From: Cyprinodon diabolis
Lineage: Eukaryota; Chordata; Actinopteri; Cyprinodontiformes; Cyprinodontidae
Reading direction: 5' to 3'
NCBI GenBank assembly: GCA_030533445.1
Contig: CM060064.1
Span: 44,756,787 to 44,820,786, forward strand
Length of the DNA stretch: 64,000 bases
Positions 1-13,500 of the stretch are shown one piece after another. The notes under the pieces were generated by a model, which saw only the letters and a list, made by a program, of their open reading frames with translations, ran no database searches and was not told the DNA's origin. Each line of letters begins with the position of its first letter. Positions within the stretch are counted from its first letter, which is position 1. The position numbers and the translations under genes were made by a program.

Positions 1-243
1 GCTGCACTCCACTTAGCTGCTTTGAATTCAGGGCCTTGCATTGTAAAAAGTGGCTCACTGCTGGGAAATGTTCCTACTGTGCTTTTTCTACTCTGACACA
101 TTCCCTATGAAGGCAGTTCTGCTGCTGCGGCCTTTCATTCAACACTTTCAGGGTCTAACATTAACCAGCATTAGGATCAAGCATTTGGGCAGCGCAGGTT
201 TGACAACCCACAGCAGAGACTGAGTGTGTGGTCTTCCACGCAC

Positions 244-416
244 CGAAGGAAGCGGTTCAGGTCTCCGTGTCTCATGTACTCGAACACCATGGCCAGCGGT
301 TCTCCGTCTGTGCACACGCCGTAGAATCGAACGATGTGTTGATGCTGGAGGACCGTCAACAGCTCTGCCTCTCGCTGGAAGTCCTGCCGGGTTGACTCGT
401 TTGCATCCTTCAGGGT
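244..416 (-). CDS. ntrk1: ntrk1 exon 14: kinase helix C and hinge
   Basis: 173 nt, residues 551-607. [20 protein letters not shown] contains the helix C glutamate that pairs with lysine 550. [13 protein letters not shown] and [15 protein letters not shown] form the hinge region; FEYM gives Phe as gatekeeper, as in other Trks. It ends with CG before GTGCGT. The next exon is outside the window. Confidence 0.97.
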
Positions 417-3400
417 CTGTGGACAAATAATGGTTCTGCATTTTTGAATTTGCACAAGGAAATATTCTAAAGAAATCACATTTCATTGTGGCGTTCGATA
501 CCATAGGGTGTAAAAAAACAGTTTTTTCCTTAAATGGACAGTGTGTACGAAATTTAGCTTTTTCTATTGGCAAAAATCAAGCATTGCTTTAATAATTAAA
601 TATTCTTTAAAAGTCTAATAAAATCCCATCTAAAAGGAAAATCTTCTCATAGGTTAGAATTATTGGTTCATAAATACATGGGGGGTGGTGCACCAAATGG
701 GAGGCGCCATATTGGATCACCATTTTTGATCAGAGTAGCCAAAATAGGACAAACTTGTCAACCTTCCTTATGTTGGTGAAGATTCTCAGTCATCCAGATC
801 ATAGTAATTCCAAAAAAGTGAAAAAGCAATCCAGTGGAGAGAAAACATGCAAATTGAAACGGACGAACGGGTCAACCCCTTTAGAATGGGGGCCGTTTTG
901 CTACTTTTTTTAACCTGCAAAGACCCTACCTGTCTATGTCTCTGATAGAGGGGTCTTTAAAGAGAATTGTTGGCCTGGATGGATAGACGAGTTTATCCAC
1001 CCCCCCTTCCAAAGGGGTGGACCTGTTCACTAAACTTAGTCTAAAGCAATACACTTGGATAGCCTTAAGAACCTTATTGCGACTGCTCTGAGCATGACCA
1101 ATGATGACATTATGGAACACAATGGAGAGAATATAAAACGTATCAATTTCTTGAATTATTTCTAAAGAACAAAACGTTTAGCATTCTTTAATGTTTTAAG
1201 TATATAAATAAGTATTTTCTGTACAGTTATTACATAGTTTTTGAGTGTTCCCGATCTTATTATTCTGTTTGCCTATGCGCAGTAGCTGGTTTATCCCACA
1301 GCTGTTAGGACTCCAGTCTGTGTGGTCTGTGTTTTTGTGTGTTTGTCTTCCTTCCTCAACCAGGCGGCGCCTGGTTCTGATTCTCCTCCTCACACACCTG
1401 CTGATGGTTACCTCGTTAACGGAGTGTTCTTAAACTGCTGACTGCCACTACCTCGATGCCAGAGTGTTTGCCAGGTTCGGGTACTCTTGCCAAGCTGAGT
1501 TTTGCTGAGTCAAACTGAGTTTTTGTCAACCTGAGTCTTAACATTGTTTTTTGTCTTTGCCTCTCGGCAGGAAGTAATCTTGCAAACTGGATTTTTCTGA
1601 CCTTCTCTCCCTGGAAGGATCAACTGAGTTTCAAATTGAGCTGAGGAAACAAACCGGAGGTTTGGATCCACTTTTCCCCGAGGAAACGTTTGAGCTTCAC
1701 ACTGAGCAAGGGATTCATCTGCACAACAGTCGGTTCATGTACCGCAGGAAATCTGAGTGGCAGTCAGTCTTTCTCCGTCCACCTACAAGCAACCGCATTC
1801 TGGGTAACCCTGCCCGCCCTCCTCCGTATGAGACAAACACCGGAACACATTCCAACCAACCTTTTCTCCTCTTCAAGTTCGAGAATCAATTTTCCCAGTG
1901 AACCTGAACTAACCGCAGTGTCTTCCCCTCACCTTTCAGTTCCGGTTGAGCAGTGTTCTGAGCACTGGAACCTCCACAAAACTTCTCAATAAACCTGTTA
2001 AACTTTTTCCCCCCAACCTATTTCACAGGATGTACAGCTTTGAGTGGTAAAAGGTGACTGTCAAAGGAAACTGAAACTTATTGGCTTGTTTTTCTGACTC
2101 ATCCAATCAGCTTTCTGACAACCGGTCGCCTTAAACGCTTGTTGAACAGAGCATTACTTTGGACAGATACGCTGCACAGGTTTCACAAGCTACTTCCTCT
2201 CCACACACCCCTCCCTCTTGATATGCATGCAAAATCAAAGTAGTTCTAATTCGCACATGGTGCACGAATTATTGTACTGCCTACACGCTGTCACTCGCAT
2301 TTAAAAAGCACCACCTTGCATAAGTCTAAAATCTGGAATAAGTTATCGACTCGCGGGCATCCTTAAAAAAATATGTATTTCATGGGGACTGTAGGAACTT
2401 CCGGGGGACTTGGGATGTCTGGGAAAGCGGCTCTCTGCCATTGAACACAGCAGCAGCAGAAGCATCAGATGCATTTGGACACACTTTACTGGATGCAATT
2501 TAAGAGTATCTTTGATGTGTGTCTGACCTTAATTTCTACAAGCATCAAAAATAAAGCAGCAGAATCGATTTTGCTGCTAAAATAGCATTCAGTGTGAACG
2601 TAACAATATAGTTACTTTAATGCTGTGTTCAACCATCCTTCCTGTTTTGAAGAGAGGCTAACCTTAAAGGGCCTCTGTGTTATATAATTTATTCCACAGA
2701 AAAAATCCAACAAAGTTAAAGATCACCAATTTAAAGCTCCTTGTGAGTTTGATGAACCAATAAAGTAAAATATCAAATAAAAAAAATAAAACATAGGTGA
2801 CTGAATTTATTTTAGCAGAACTTGTTTAAAGGTGTTTGTACATCTGACACCACAGGTGCCATTAGGTAGTATTTTTAAAAAAACTAACTGGAAGTTTGTT
2901 GCAGCAGGAATAACTTTTTGTTCTGTTTACCACAAACAGCTTTTCTTCTCAGGAAACTCCTCTGCTTAGACCACATACTAACAGCTGACATTTTCACTGC
3001 TGCTGAAAATGTTTAGAGCACATTAGTTGTTAAATTGCTTCCGAACGACGTAGGAGACGAGGCAAGATTTCCTCACCTTAATGGCAACCAGCATCTTGTC
3101 GCTGTCAGGGCTGAGGTTTGCACATTCTGCCAGGTAGACTTTGCCAAACGCTCCTTCGCCGAGCTCCCATTTCAACACAATGTCCTGCCGCTTTATGTGC
3201 TGCACACCTGCCACAATGAGAAAGACAAACAGCTGTGAAGGAACTGTTGCTGACATCTGTTGATCCAAGAACAAGCTCTTTTTTCTAAGGGCTGCGTTCT
3301 CGTAAAGCCAGCCACTAATCTGTCTGAGCGTTTTAAAACTTACCAATCCTCCTAAATAATTTAGTTTCCTAATAAAACATCAGTTCATGTCTTCATTTAT

Positions 3401-6400
3401 GGATATTTATGTCTGCTAACATCAATATTTTTCCATTACCAGACCGCTTTCATTTAAACTTCATCCATGCGGTTTACATTGATGGGTTTTCTCAGTAAAT
3501 ATAAAACGCTTTAAAGAAACATTTCAACCGTCATTGATTTCCTTTGTATTTGATTGTTTCTCACATTTTTATGCTTGAAATGATGAAAATAAATGTTATA
3601 TCCAACAAAGCTGAGGGGAGTGGCAGTGTTCTGTCACATGAGCCTACCTGGTCAGACCAGCATATCCAATACCTGTTTATCCCTTTATTTTTGTCAGAAA
3701 AATACACTTTAAACTACCTGGCATGTATCCCTTTAGTCATGTACAAAAAAAAGTATTTAATTACTTACTTTTTGGTGTTTTTTGAGGCGTATGGCGATCT
3801 GAACTTAATTTTTTTTTTTGCACATGACTAATGGGATACACGACTGTTGAGGTTAGATTAGATTAGATTAGATGAGCTTTATTGATCTCACAGCGGAGAA
3901 ATTCACTCGTCACATATTGGCATAGAAGTTACAGAAGGAGCAAACAAGGAGGAAAAAGGTGCATTAAGAATAAGCAATATATATATACAGTATATCAAGA
4001 TAAATAGGATTAAGGTGCAAGTGTACATGTATCGCACACAATGAAAAAAAAAAAAATAAAAGAAATAAAAATATGTACAATCCGGATGGCTTATATACAG
4101 GTGGAGAAATATTGCACAGGATATTGCACAGGATATTGCACAGGATATTGCACAGGATATTGCACAGTCAATAAATAAAAAACTATAATATAGCTGCAAA
4201 GTGGTTTTTACAGGAGTTAATAGAGTCTATAATACTGCACTATAAGGTAGTTTAAAATCTCTTTTTCATGCTAAACTAAAGAGATAAATGCAAATCTGAT
4301 GTCTTGGCATTCGTATTGACTATAGGTATGCTAATCTGACAGAACAGCGGCCCAGTGGTTAAGGCATAGAGTTTGAGTTTGAGCCCTCCCTCCCAGAGAC
4401 TGCCATTCTGGGTCCCTAAGCAAAGACCCTTAACCCCAAACTGCTCCCCAGGCGCTGCACAATGGCAGCCGACCGCTACTCAAAAGGATGGGATAAATGC
4501 AGACAGTTAATTTCGTTGCTCTGTACTTGTGACAGTGTAATGACAATAAAAAAAAGCTTGAAAAAATTGTTGAAAATGGCATACCCTTCTCTGGAAGAAC
4601 CTTTTAATGTCAGAGTGCAAACGCTCTGGAGATGTCTCCGTGAGGAGAGGGTGGTTAGAGAGCGATTAGATGTTTTATCTTTTCCAAAGCAGTATCTCTA
4701 TTTTAAAAAAATGGCTTTGATAAAGATTTTCAGAATTCTTTTTTTAATCAGGCACTTAAGAAGATCCATGTGGAGCATTTTCAGTTTACTGTTACCGCTA
4801 GTATTACAGTATGAAACACTGGCGGTGTGAAGATGACCTGCTACACTGTGATTTTTTTTGGGTAATCGCATCACTAATTGCTGTCTGTTAGTTTATGCAC
4901 CTATAGACAGCACAAGTATAAGATTATTCTATCTCTATTCTCCCACTCTGCAGAATCTGTTAGTTCAATCTCTAATGTTCTGTTCCTGTTTGGCTGTGAC
5001 TCCATCCTGGAGAGAAATATCAGCTGTGCTGCTGCCATCAATACCTTTATAGATGTTGGAAATCTCCCTGTTTTTCAGTGTAGTCCTGTTTCTCTGACTG
5101 TGACTGGCTGGATGTGCTCTCTTCATCCTCTGACATGGGAGCTGGCTCGCAGCTTGTCTGCCTGGCTGTGTGTTTCCTGGACGGCGCCGCCTTTTATAGC
5201 TGCTTTTTGTATCTCTGCTTCTGTCTCCTTGAACCCCAGTCAGCCTCAGCAGATGACCGCTCACACTGAGCCTGGTTCTGCTGGAGGTTTGTTCCTGTTA
5301 AAAGGGAGTTTTTCCACTCCACTGTCGCTATGAACATACTTGGTTTAAGGGATTGCCTTCGAGTCAATGAATCGATGCAATCAATATGTTTTCCTTAGAT
5401 TCAAGAAAAATTTGAATCAATCTGACTGGATGATCTGGTGAACTGTAAAGTGCCTTGACATGACGTGTGTTGTCAACTGGCGCTCTAGAAATAAACTGAA
5501 TTGAATTGCTGTACAGAATAGAAATTTAGCAAAAAAAAAAAAAAAATCATTTTTTTTTTACACTCTATTTCTGTTTTTGACCAAACTTAAAATGTAGGGC
5601 TTTTTCTCCCTCACAAATGCTAAATATAACTCTATATCTAAATATGATATCTATATTAATTTGTTAAATCTATTTCTACATCTTATATCTATATATTAAA
5701 TATTATACTTATTTAGACATTTTAATTTTATATCTAAATCTATAGCTTATATCTAAACATTACATATCATAAATATACCTTAAATATTTAAGTTAAATTC
5801 TCAGATTTAAAAGTTTAGAAGACGATGAACCGCATTTCTCTTAGGGCAGAGGAACCAATGAGAAGAGGAGCCAGGATTTGGATGACTCCGCCCACCTTTC
5901 CCCTCTCATTCCTGGGGGCGTGGCCACTAATTGAACTGCCCTGCTGTTGCTTTATCTGTGTACCAGATAAGTAGGAGTTGAACAGATTCAGAGTGTAGTT
6001 ACCTGACTGATATCACTCAAACTCTTCTTCTACTCAGGAGTAGGACGGCCGTTTCCCCTGAAACGGCGCCCTGAAGTGATCACACTTTAATTTCAGTTCT
6101 TCTCATAGAAAACAACTTTTAAAGTTGTTGTTAGCATGATTAAATCTAAGCTTTGCAGAGAACTGGTGAAGTTTCACAGCGCTGGGCTGCTGTTTTCATC
6201 AACATGAAAGGAAATGAAGACGAGCCAAGAGAACCATTTCCTGTTGGTTGTTATACCTCAGTGGACTACGTGTCTCCATGTGAGCGTCTATCTGATCGGG
6301 TGTCATCATTTCACACACGCATCACATCACAATCCCTGCCTGACATGCCCTGCTGCTCTTACAGGGTTATAGAAGTGTCCTTATCAGCCTGGCTCTTCAG

Positions 6401-7476
6401 GAGATTACCTATATCACTTATCATCTATATGAGCTATTATATCTATTTAGGTTGCTCTATTCTCTTCCTCTAATCTTGTGACTTACGCAATGAACATGAT
6501 TACATTTATTCTCACAAAGGAGATCTGTGCTTCAACTAATTAAACTTCTGAGGGTGCAAAATATTGGAATTTATACCTTTATAGCGGTTAATTATGGGTA
6601 GGAGAAATCACACAACTTATGGAGAAGTATCTACATCCGTTCTATTTAACAAACGATTTTTTTTCGGGTTGTTTGAGCCTTTTAATGAATGATCAAGATG
6701 AATCATATTAGAATAAAATATAAATGTTGAAGCTGAAGCTGTGGAAGCATTCAGATTTCACTGATTGGTTGTTAGATGTGTGCGTGCACTGCACTACTAC
6801 TGATGACGGCGATAGCAATGCTGATTTTAGGCTGTTAGTGGAGTTGAATGGTATGTGATGCATATACCAGGGGGATTGTGGCCTAGTGGTTAGGGGCATT
6901 GTGCTTTGAATCCAGTTCTGAGTTGAAGCCCCACTCCCACAGACTGTCACTCTGGATCCCTGAGCAAAGACCCTTCACCCCACACTGCTCTCCAGGCGAT
7001 GCACAATGGTCGCCCACTGCTCCTCAAAGGGATGCGTTAAATGCAGAGAGTTCATTTCGTTGCTATGTACTTGTTACTGCGTAATGAAAATAAAAAAGCT
7101 GCTACGCTTCTTGTTTTATTTGGTAATAGAAGCTGTCGTCAGATGAAGCTTAATCTGTTCTCTGCTAATCGCTCCAGCTGCTAAATTTCAAGGTTAAAAA
7201 AATAATTTCAAATTGTATATGCAGTATGTTTGTTTTATGTTTTTTAAAGTCATAATAGGTAACTGGGCAGCTTTAAGTAGAACTTTGAACATATCAATTC
7301 AAAGACATCATTATGTTGTTTAAGCTTTATCTAAAGCGACTCACTGTGGTGCTTTGGATCATTTTACCGCTACATAATCTAAACAAATTTGGAACCTGAT
7401 GGTCTCACATTCTCCTTCAGATTTTTATAGAGCGCAGTCCTCATGGCTTACACAGCAAGACCCCCCCCCCCCCCCC

Positions 7477-7509
<33 letters not shown>

Positions 7510-10500
7510 GGCTCCCAACCCTCAAAAGACCAGCCCAGCAGCCCATTTTACAGACAACAGAAGCTAAACTTTCTGCAAGTACGGCATGCCATATTTCCCT
7601 GATGCTTATGTCTCTTATAAGTACCTCTTATTTTTCTTTTAAAAAATTAAAGAAAGTCTGATATTTATTTTGTATTTTCTTCTGAGGTTGTTTTTATATT
7701 TCTGAAGTTGTTCTGAAAGGTTGCTTTTTTAGTTTTTTTTTGTTTGATATTTTGTTTTATATTCATTTGTCATATTTTCTTTTCAAAATATATATATATT
7801 TTATTTATTTCAAATTTTGGCTCTCAAGTTTGAAGATGTTTTGCTTCCCATCCAGGGAACCCCAACCCCTTTATAGTGGAAAGTAGGACCTCGCCTATTC
7901 AGCCAGGCCAACAATTCCCTTTAACGACTCCCCTTTCAGAGACATAGATAGGTATGGGGCATTGCAGGCTAACAGAAAAAGCAAAACAACCCCCATTCCA
8001 AAGGGGTGGACCCGTTCGTCCGTTTAAATTTACATGTTTTCTAAGCAAAAACAAGGCTTTGTTGGGCTACTGTATAAAACCTTGAACTCAGCGCTATTTC
8101 TGACATTTTGAATTGAAAACACTTCCTGTATGGATCTTTAAACTTGGAAACCAAGTCCACTGGATTGTTTTTAACTTTTTTGGAATCGCTATGACCTGGA
8201 TGACTGAGAATCTTCACCAGCATTATCTTAAGAGGGAGTTTTTATGAATTGAATTCTTTTTTATTTGAGTTCTACAGATCACGTTCTCTTCCCTTCAAGT
8301 CCAATTACTCTCACTCTCGACCAGTAAAAGTGTCACTAATATCCAGTAAACCAATAGAAATGCTTCTTCAGTCCTCCCTCTGGGGTAAAAGCCCGCCTCC
8401 AGAAGGGATGAGAATGTAAATAGAAATTTGAAAAGAATGCTACTCATAAAACTCAATTTAAAGAATTAAAATTTCTATAAAACAAAAGTGAAAAAAACTA
8501 AATTTGAAAATATAAAATCTGTAAAAAAAAAAAAAATTAAATAATAAAATGTTTACAAACAAAAGAAAATTATTTGAAAAAAAAATCTAACAAAACAGTA
8601 AAGTTGCTCTCAAAACTTTTTTGTACTAAAATATTTTTCAAAGTTTTATTTCTGGATAGCACATTTCCATTTTAATGGAACTCCCCTATTAGTCCAAGGG
8701 TTTCTATTTGAAGGCTGTTGACTTATTTCTCCTGGACTTTTGCAGATTGCATTGTGAGTGCCTACAGAGGGGTGTGATCCATAAAATCAAACAAAAGCCC
8801 AAACAAAAACACCCCCTGGGAATCCATCAAAAGCATTCTAAATATCTCTGAAATGATGAACTGATACGTCAAACAGCCTTCTAATAAGAATGAAAGTACT
8901 CAGTGGTTGAACAGAAATGGCACCGGCACTCACACATGTCTTTGTCCTTGATGATGCCGCAGAAGTACTGCGGGTTCTCCACAAAACTTGATAAACCGGA
9001 GTCTTCATCTGAGGAAGGCGGGCTGGTTCCAAACTTCATAAAACGAAGTGAGACGGCCAGGTCATCCTCGGTACCCAGAACTGATGAGCCTAATGAAACA
9101 CAAGAGACAAGCATGGCTGAGGGATACATGACACCTAATCAGTCCCCAACCTCCTTTGATTGCGGTAGCCGACAAAAGAAGCAATTCTGGACCAATTTTT
9201 TCCCCTCCTACGGTACAAACATACTCCACTACCAGCTTGGCGGCCCAATTGTTGGTACCATGGTGACAGATTATGACAAGCTCTAATAATCACCATCATC
9301 AACCATGCAGCAATCAGGCCACATTGAACCGGGGGAAAAATGACCATACAGGAAGCCTGGATGGTTAGCAACACCTGACTATGGCAAGTATTAAAAGCCA
9401 AACAAGTGGGGCCCAAATTGTAAAATCCACTCAGCAAGGCAAACCGCAGAACCCCCAGAGTCCAAAACAGAAGAAAATGGAACAACAACGAGGGAGCCCA
9501 GAGGAGATGGAGGGAAGGAAAGAGGGAGCACGGTCCACTTAGGCAATCAGGCACACTTAGGAGCTCTGAGTGAAAAGAGAAAAGGGTGGGGTGTCCACAC
9601 GGAGCTGGCTTTTCCTGCAGCCATCCATCCATCCATCCATCCATCCATCCATCCATCCATCCATCGTTTTTAATGGCTCTCACCACGTGGCGGTGGGCAG
9701 CGGAGGCCTACGCTGTAATTAAGGCACTTTACCCAACAAACAAACAGCAGCTGCCTGTGTGCAAAGTGACATCACACTGCAAAGCTGTATTAGTCCATTA
9801 AAGTCCCGAAAAGACACAACCAGCTATAATTCCAAACAACTGTTTCTAGAAACTATCATAGGTTGAGATGAAATAATTTTTTTTCTCCCTTTAAACTTTG
9901 AAGCATAGATCCAAGCATCAGTTCAATGGAAGCTGAATTAGAAACACTTTTTTTTCAATTATCCTGATGGCTTAAATAACAAAAAAAGTATCTAACTCGC
10001 AAATTCAGGCAAATTATTTTCAGTATTTTATTATTAATCAACAACTTTGTTTAAACGTATCTGAAATAGTGGAGGAGGCTTTTTGGTTTTCTACTACTAG
10101 AAATCTTTGAAAATACAGATTAATTAATTGTTGAACAGAAAATTGATATTAATACAACAGTAGTTGTGCATCGTGTGGAGAAATAATCTGAAACCAGCTT
10201 CCACTTTGCAGCCAAAGCTAGTCTCCCTATTTGCTTACATGACAACGATTCATTGAGACATGAAACCTTCAGGTTTATTGGATAAAGAATATCTAAATTA
10301 TATTCCTTCAGTTTAAAATAGGGATGATAAAGGAATAGATTTTTCAGTTCTAAATCAACTACTTCCTAAAGAACGAATCACATAACCAACACTGAATTTA
10401 AAAAAAATGTACATTTTCCATATTAAAGGGCAGAACACATCGGCTGCATACAACTAATTAATCCGATTTTCTTCCATGTCACACTGACTGCGTATAGAGA

Positions 10501-13500
10501 GGCTCCGCTTAGGCAGGGTGGGCAGATCTGCTCAAGCTTTATTTCACTACCATCTCTGTGCTACACAAATGTAAACAATTTCCCTCATTTGAGCTGGTAA
10601 GATTATGAACAGAAATAAAAAATAAAATAAAGATCAACGGCGCAGCTAAAACGCAAAGCCCCACTTAATGAGTCTGTGCAGTATCTCAAACCAGAACAGA
10701 CAAAGAATGTTCATATATTAAAAAAATAATGAGATTTACGTCTAAAGAAAAGAAAAACACAGCAATAAATGAGGCAGAGAGATGATTCTCAGAGAGAGAT
10801 CTGGGAAGTTTATCCAAGTTTTTCTTTTTTTTTTTTTCATAAAGCGGTGAGACAGATAGGCTGCACTTACCTGCTCTGTCTGCCCCTCGTTATTTTGTTT
10901 TTTGTGAGGCTCAAGGAGGATCAGTTTCTCACTATATCCATTTTTTTCTCCTTTTGAAGTAATTTTTTTTCTCCAGAACATTGATAAACTACACTTTCTA
11001 TCCCTCGTTTTTTTTTCCTTTTTTGTGAGGCTCAAAGAGAATCACTACTTTATCCCTTTTCTGTCCTCCTGAACTCCTATCATGAATAAAGTTTTCCTTT
11101 TTTAATATTTCATTCATTATTTTTGCACAAGTCTGTCCTGCTTACTATATAGGCGATGTGCGACTCCAAAACTGACTCTTTCCTCATGCGGTTAACAGAT
11201 TTTATTTCTTTTTTAACAGTGTCCTTGTTGGGATCTGGAGATTTACCACCTTTCTCCAGCAGAGTGCGCTGTGGGTCTCCTGGGCTGGAGCCCTCCAGCA
11301 CACCTGAAGCTCATCAGCCCATCAGGAGACCTTCCTACATAAGCAGCAGCCAGACCTTCCTTCAACGCCGCAGTGTTGACCAAGTTTGGTTAGCGAACCT
11401 GAGCCTCTGTTATTCAGAAAGAATCTTAGTTGTCTCTAGAGAGAAACATGATTCTAACCTGCCTCTGTCTTCTTACTCACAGGAAACCCGTCTAAGGTCT
11501 AAAGCTCTGGATGAGCTCTGCCTGTAAACCTGCCTGCCTGCCCAAGGAAGCCAAACCTGAAGATTTCAATCAGGACTCCTCCTGCAGCTCTCAAGGAAGA
11601 GCTGGAAACTCAAACCAAGGTCTGCCACTCACAAGTCAGAAGCTAGACGCTGCTGCTGCTGCTGAGCACTCTGCTGAACCAACAGTCTCTGGACCCAACC
11701 GGTTCCCTCCCTCACAAAGAATTTGTCTGGATCTCTTCAAGGTATATTCTGAATTAATTAACTCGACAAATCATCTGACTGCCCAGCTAATCAAACTATC
11801 CGTCTCTGCAGACATCAGTGATTCCAGTCCCGGACCTGTGCCTGAACCAGTTCATGTTCTCTCTGTGAAAACCTTTCAATAAACTCTGTTAAACTTTTAC
11901 TCTGCTTCCAGTGTTGTTCTGCATGTGGGTTAAGTCTCTTAAGCCAATCATGACAGTCCTGTCTGGCAATGTGGCAATAAGAATACAGTAATTGTCTTGA
12001 TCCCAAACAAAGCTCAACAGATTTTACTTTCACAAGTGGAGCAGTACGGCTATCGCCATAGTGTTCCGCTTGATTTATGCATATAAATAGCTTTATTACA
12101 ATTCATGCAGGGAGTATCACAGATTTTATGGACACTGCAATGTAAGATTTTATTTCTTATTTTCATCCAATGCGAATGTGTTTCACTTTGTAACTGTGTC
12201 TCTCTTCCTGTCAGACCCATGAAATTGCTGCTAAATTCCGACTAGAATAGTCCTGGGCTCTGTCTTAGTTGCAGCTACGCAAAATAGTTTCGGTCGTTTT
12301 CTTCCCCATTGCCTTTCAATCAGCGGTAAACGCCACGACCTCGTCTGACAGGATTTCTGTCGGATCACGCACAAAATCCAATTAGGTGTTTTCTGGCCTT
12401 AAGGACAGTAAAAAGCTGCCATTAACTACCCTTACTTTGTTCCTTCGCTGATAATAGTATTATAATACTAATATAATACGTTGAATAACTACAGAAATAA
12501 CAGCGAAAACAAAATGTTTCTAATAGCAGCATCCAACTTGAGATTGGATCAGAGCCAAAAGGACAAATTCCAAATCTTGTGCATAAATATTGAATCGATT
12601 CTTGACATTTGAATCGAAACCCCGCCCTAGACAACGGACTCAGATAAAACATCGAATGTTTTTATCAAATGTTCCCAAAAAGCCAGGTGGGCCGGTTCTG
12701 TGTAAATGTCATTAATGCATTAGCTGTACATTCATGCAGCAAAAACATCCCCTGTGTGTCTACTTACGGTGAATTCCAAACTTGGACTGCTGACCACACT
12801 TGTTTATGACCAGAACCATGATGAGCAGAAAGCTGCAGGCAAACACTGCAAGGCCCACAGCCACAGACACCTGTCAAACATCACAGGAAGATTTGAGACG
12901 GTTATTGCTACTGCAATTAGACATGTGCTAATCACCTCATGCAGGATGTTGTTTCAGCTCAAAAAACAGAAATACCCTGAAAATAACTTGAATCCCAGTC
13001 ATTATAAAAAATGGCCGAATAGAGCCAAGATCTGTTTATAATTCTGGAATTTTAAATGAAAGCTAAAAAACAGAAACTAGCTTATTTTCCTCACCTATGA
13101 GTATATGCAGCTGATTTCTGAAACAAAATGATGTGTTTATTTAGCCACCTAGAAGTTAGTGCACAGTTCATAGAATCATTCTTATTAAATATCAGGCAGC
13201 CATTTTTTTCTCTGTATAACTTAAAGGTATAGAGGACGATCTTTTTATTGACCCAGTGCAGCATTGTCTAAATTAAGATTAGTCAAACACAATATGATAT
13301 AAAATAGCTCTGGTGATGTTAGCCTTCCTGTGTTTAATCTGTATTAATCTATAGGTCATGGCAGCCTATGTATAATTCTGAAAATAATCTTGTGTTTAAC
13401 TTTTAGGTTATGAGACGACGTTGTTGGTTTGATGATTCTCAACTGCAGAACTACAGGCACCACAGGCATGGATGGACTGCTGTTGGCCAGCTTCATTCAT

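Noticed and set aside
148..573. 141-codon reverse ORF overlapping the ntrk1 kinase exon
   Set aside because: Different frame from the conserved kinase sequence at 244-416; no similarity to known proteins.
2043..2500. Possible short exon or promoter in intron 13
   Set aside because: No open frame with splice sites and no similarity seen.
4111..4168. Regular short repeats considered as a CRISPR array
   Set aside because: Unspaced 12-bp tandem repeats in a vertebrate genome; no spacers and no cas genes.
4462..4830. 122-codon + ORF
   Set aside because: Starts inside a tRNA-derived SINE and continues into AT-rich sequence without domain.
9135..9686. 183-codon reverse ORF with MDGW repeats
   Set aside because: Begins in a CCAT microsatellite; no domain; overlaps the acceptor-side flank of ntrk1 exon 12 only by intron sequence.
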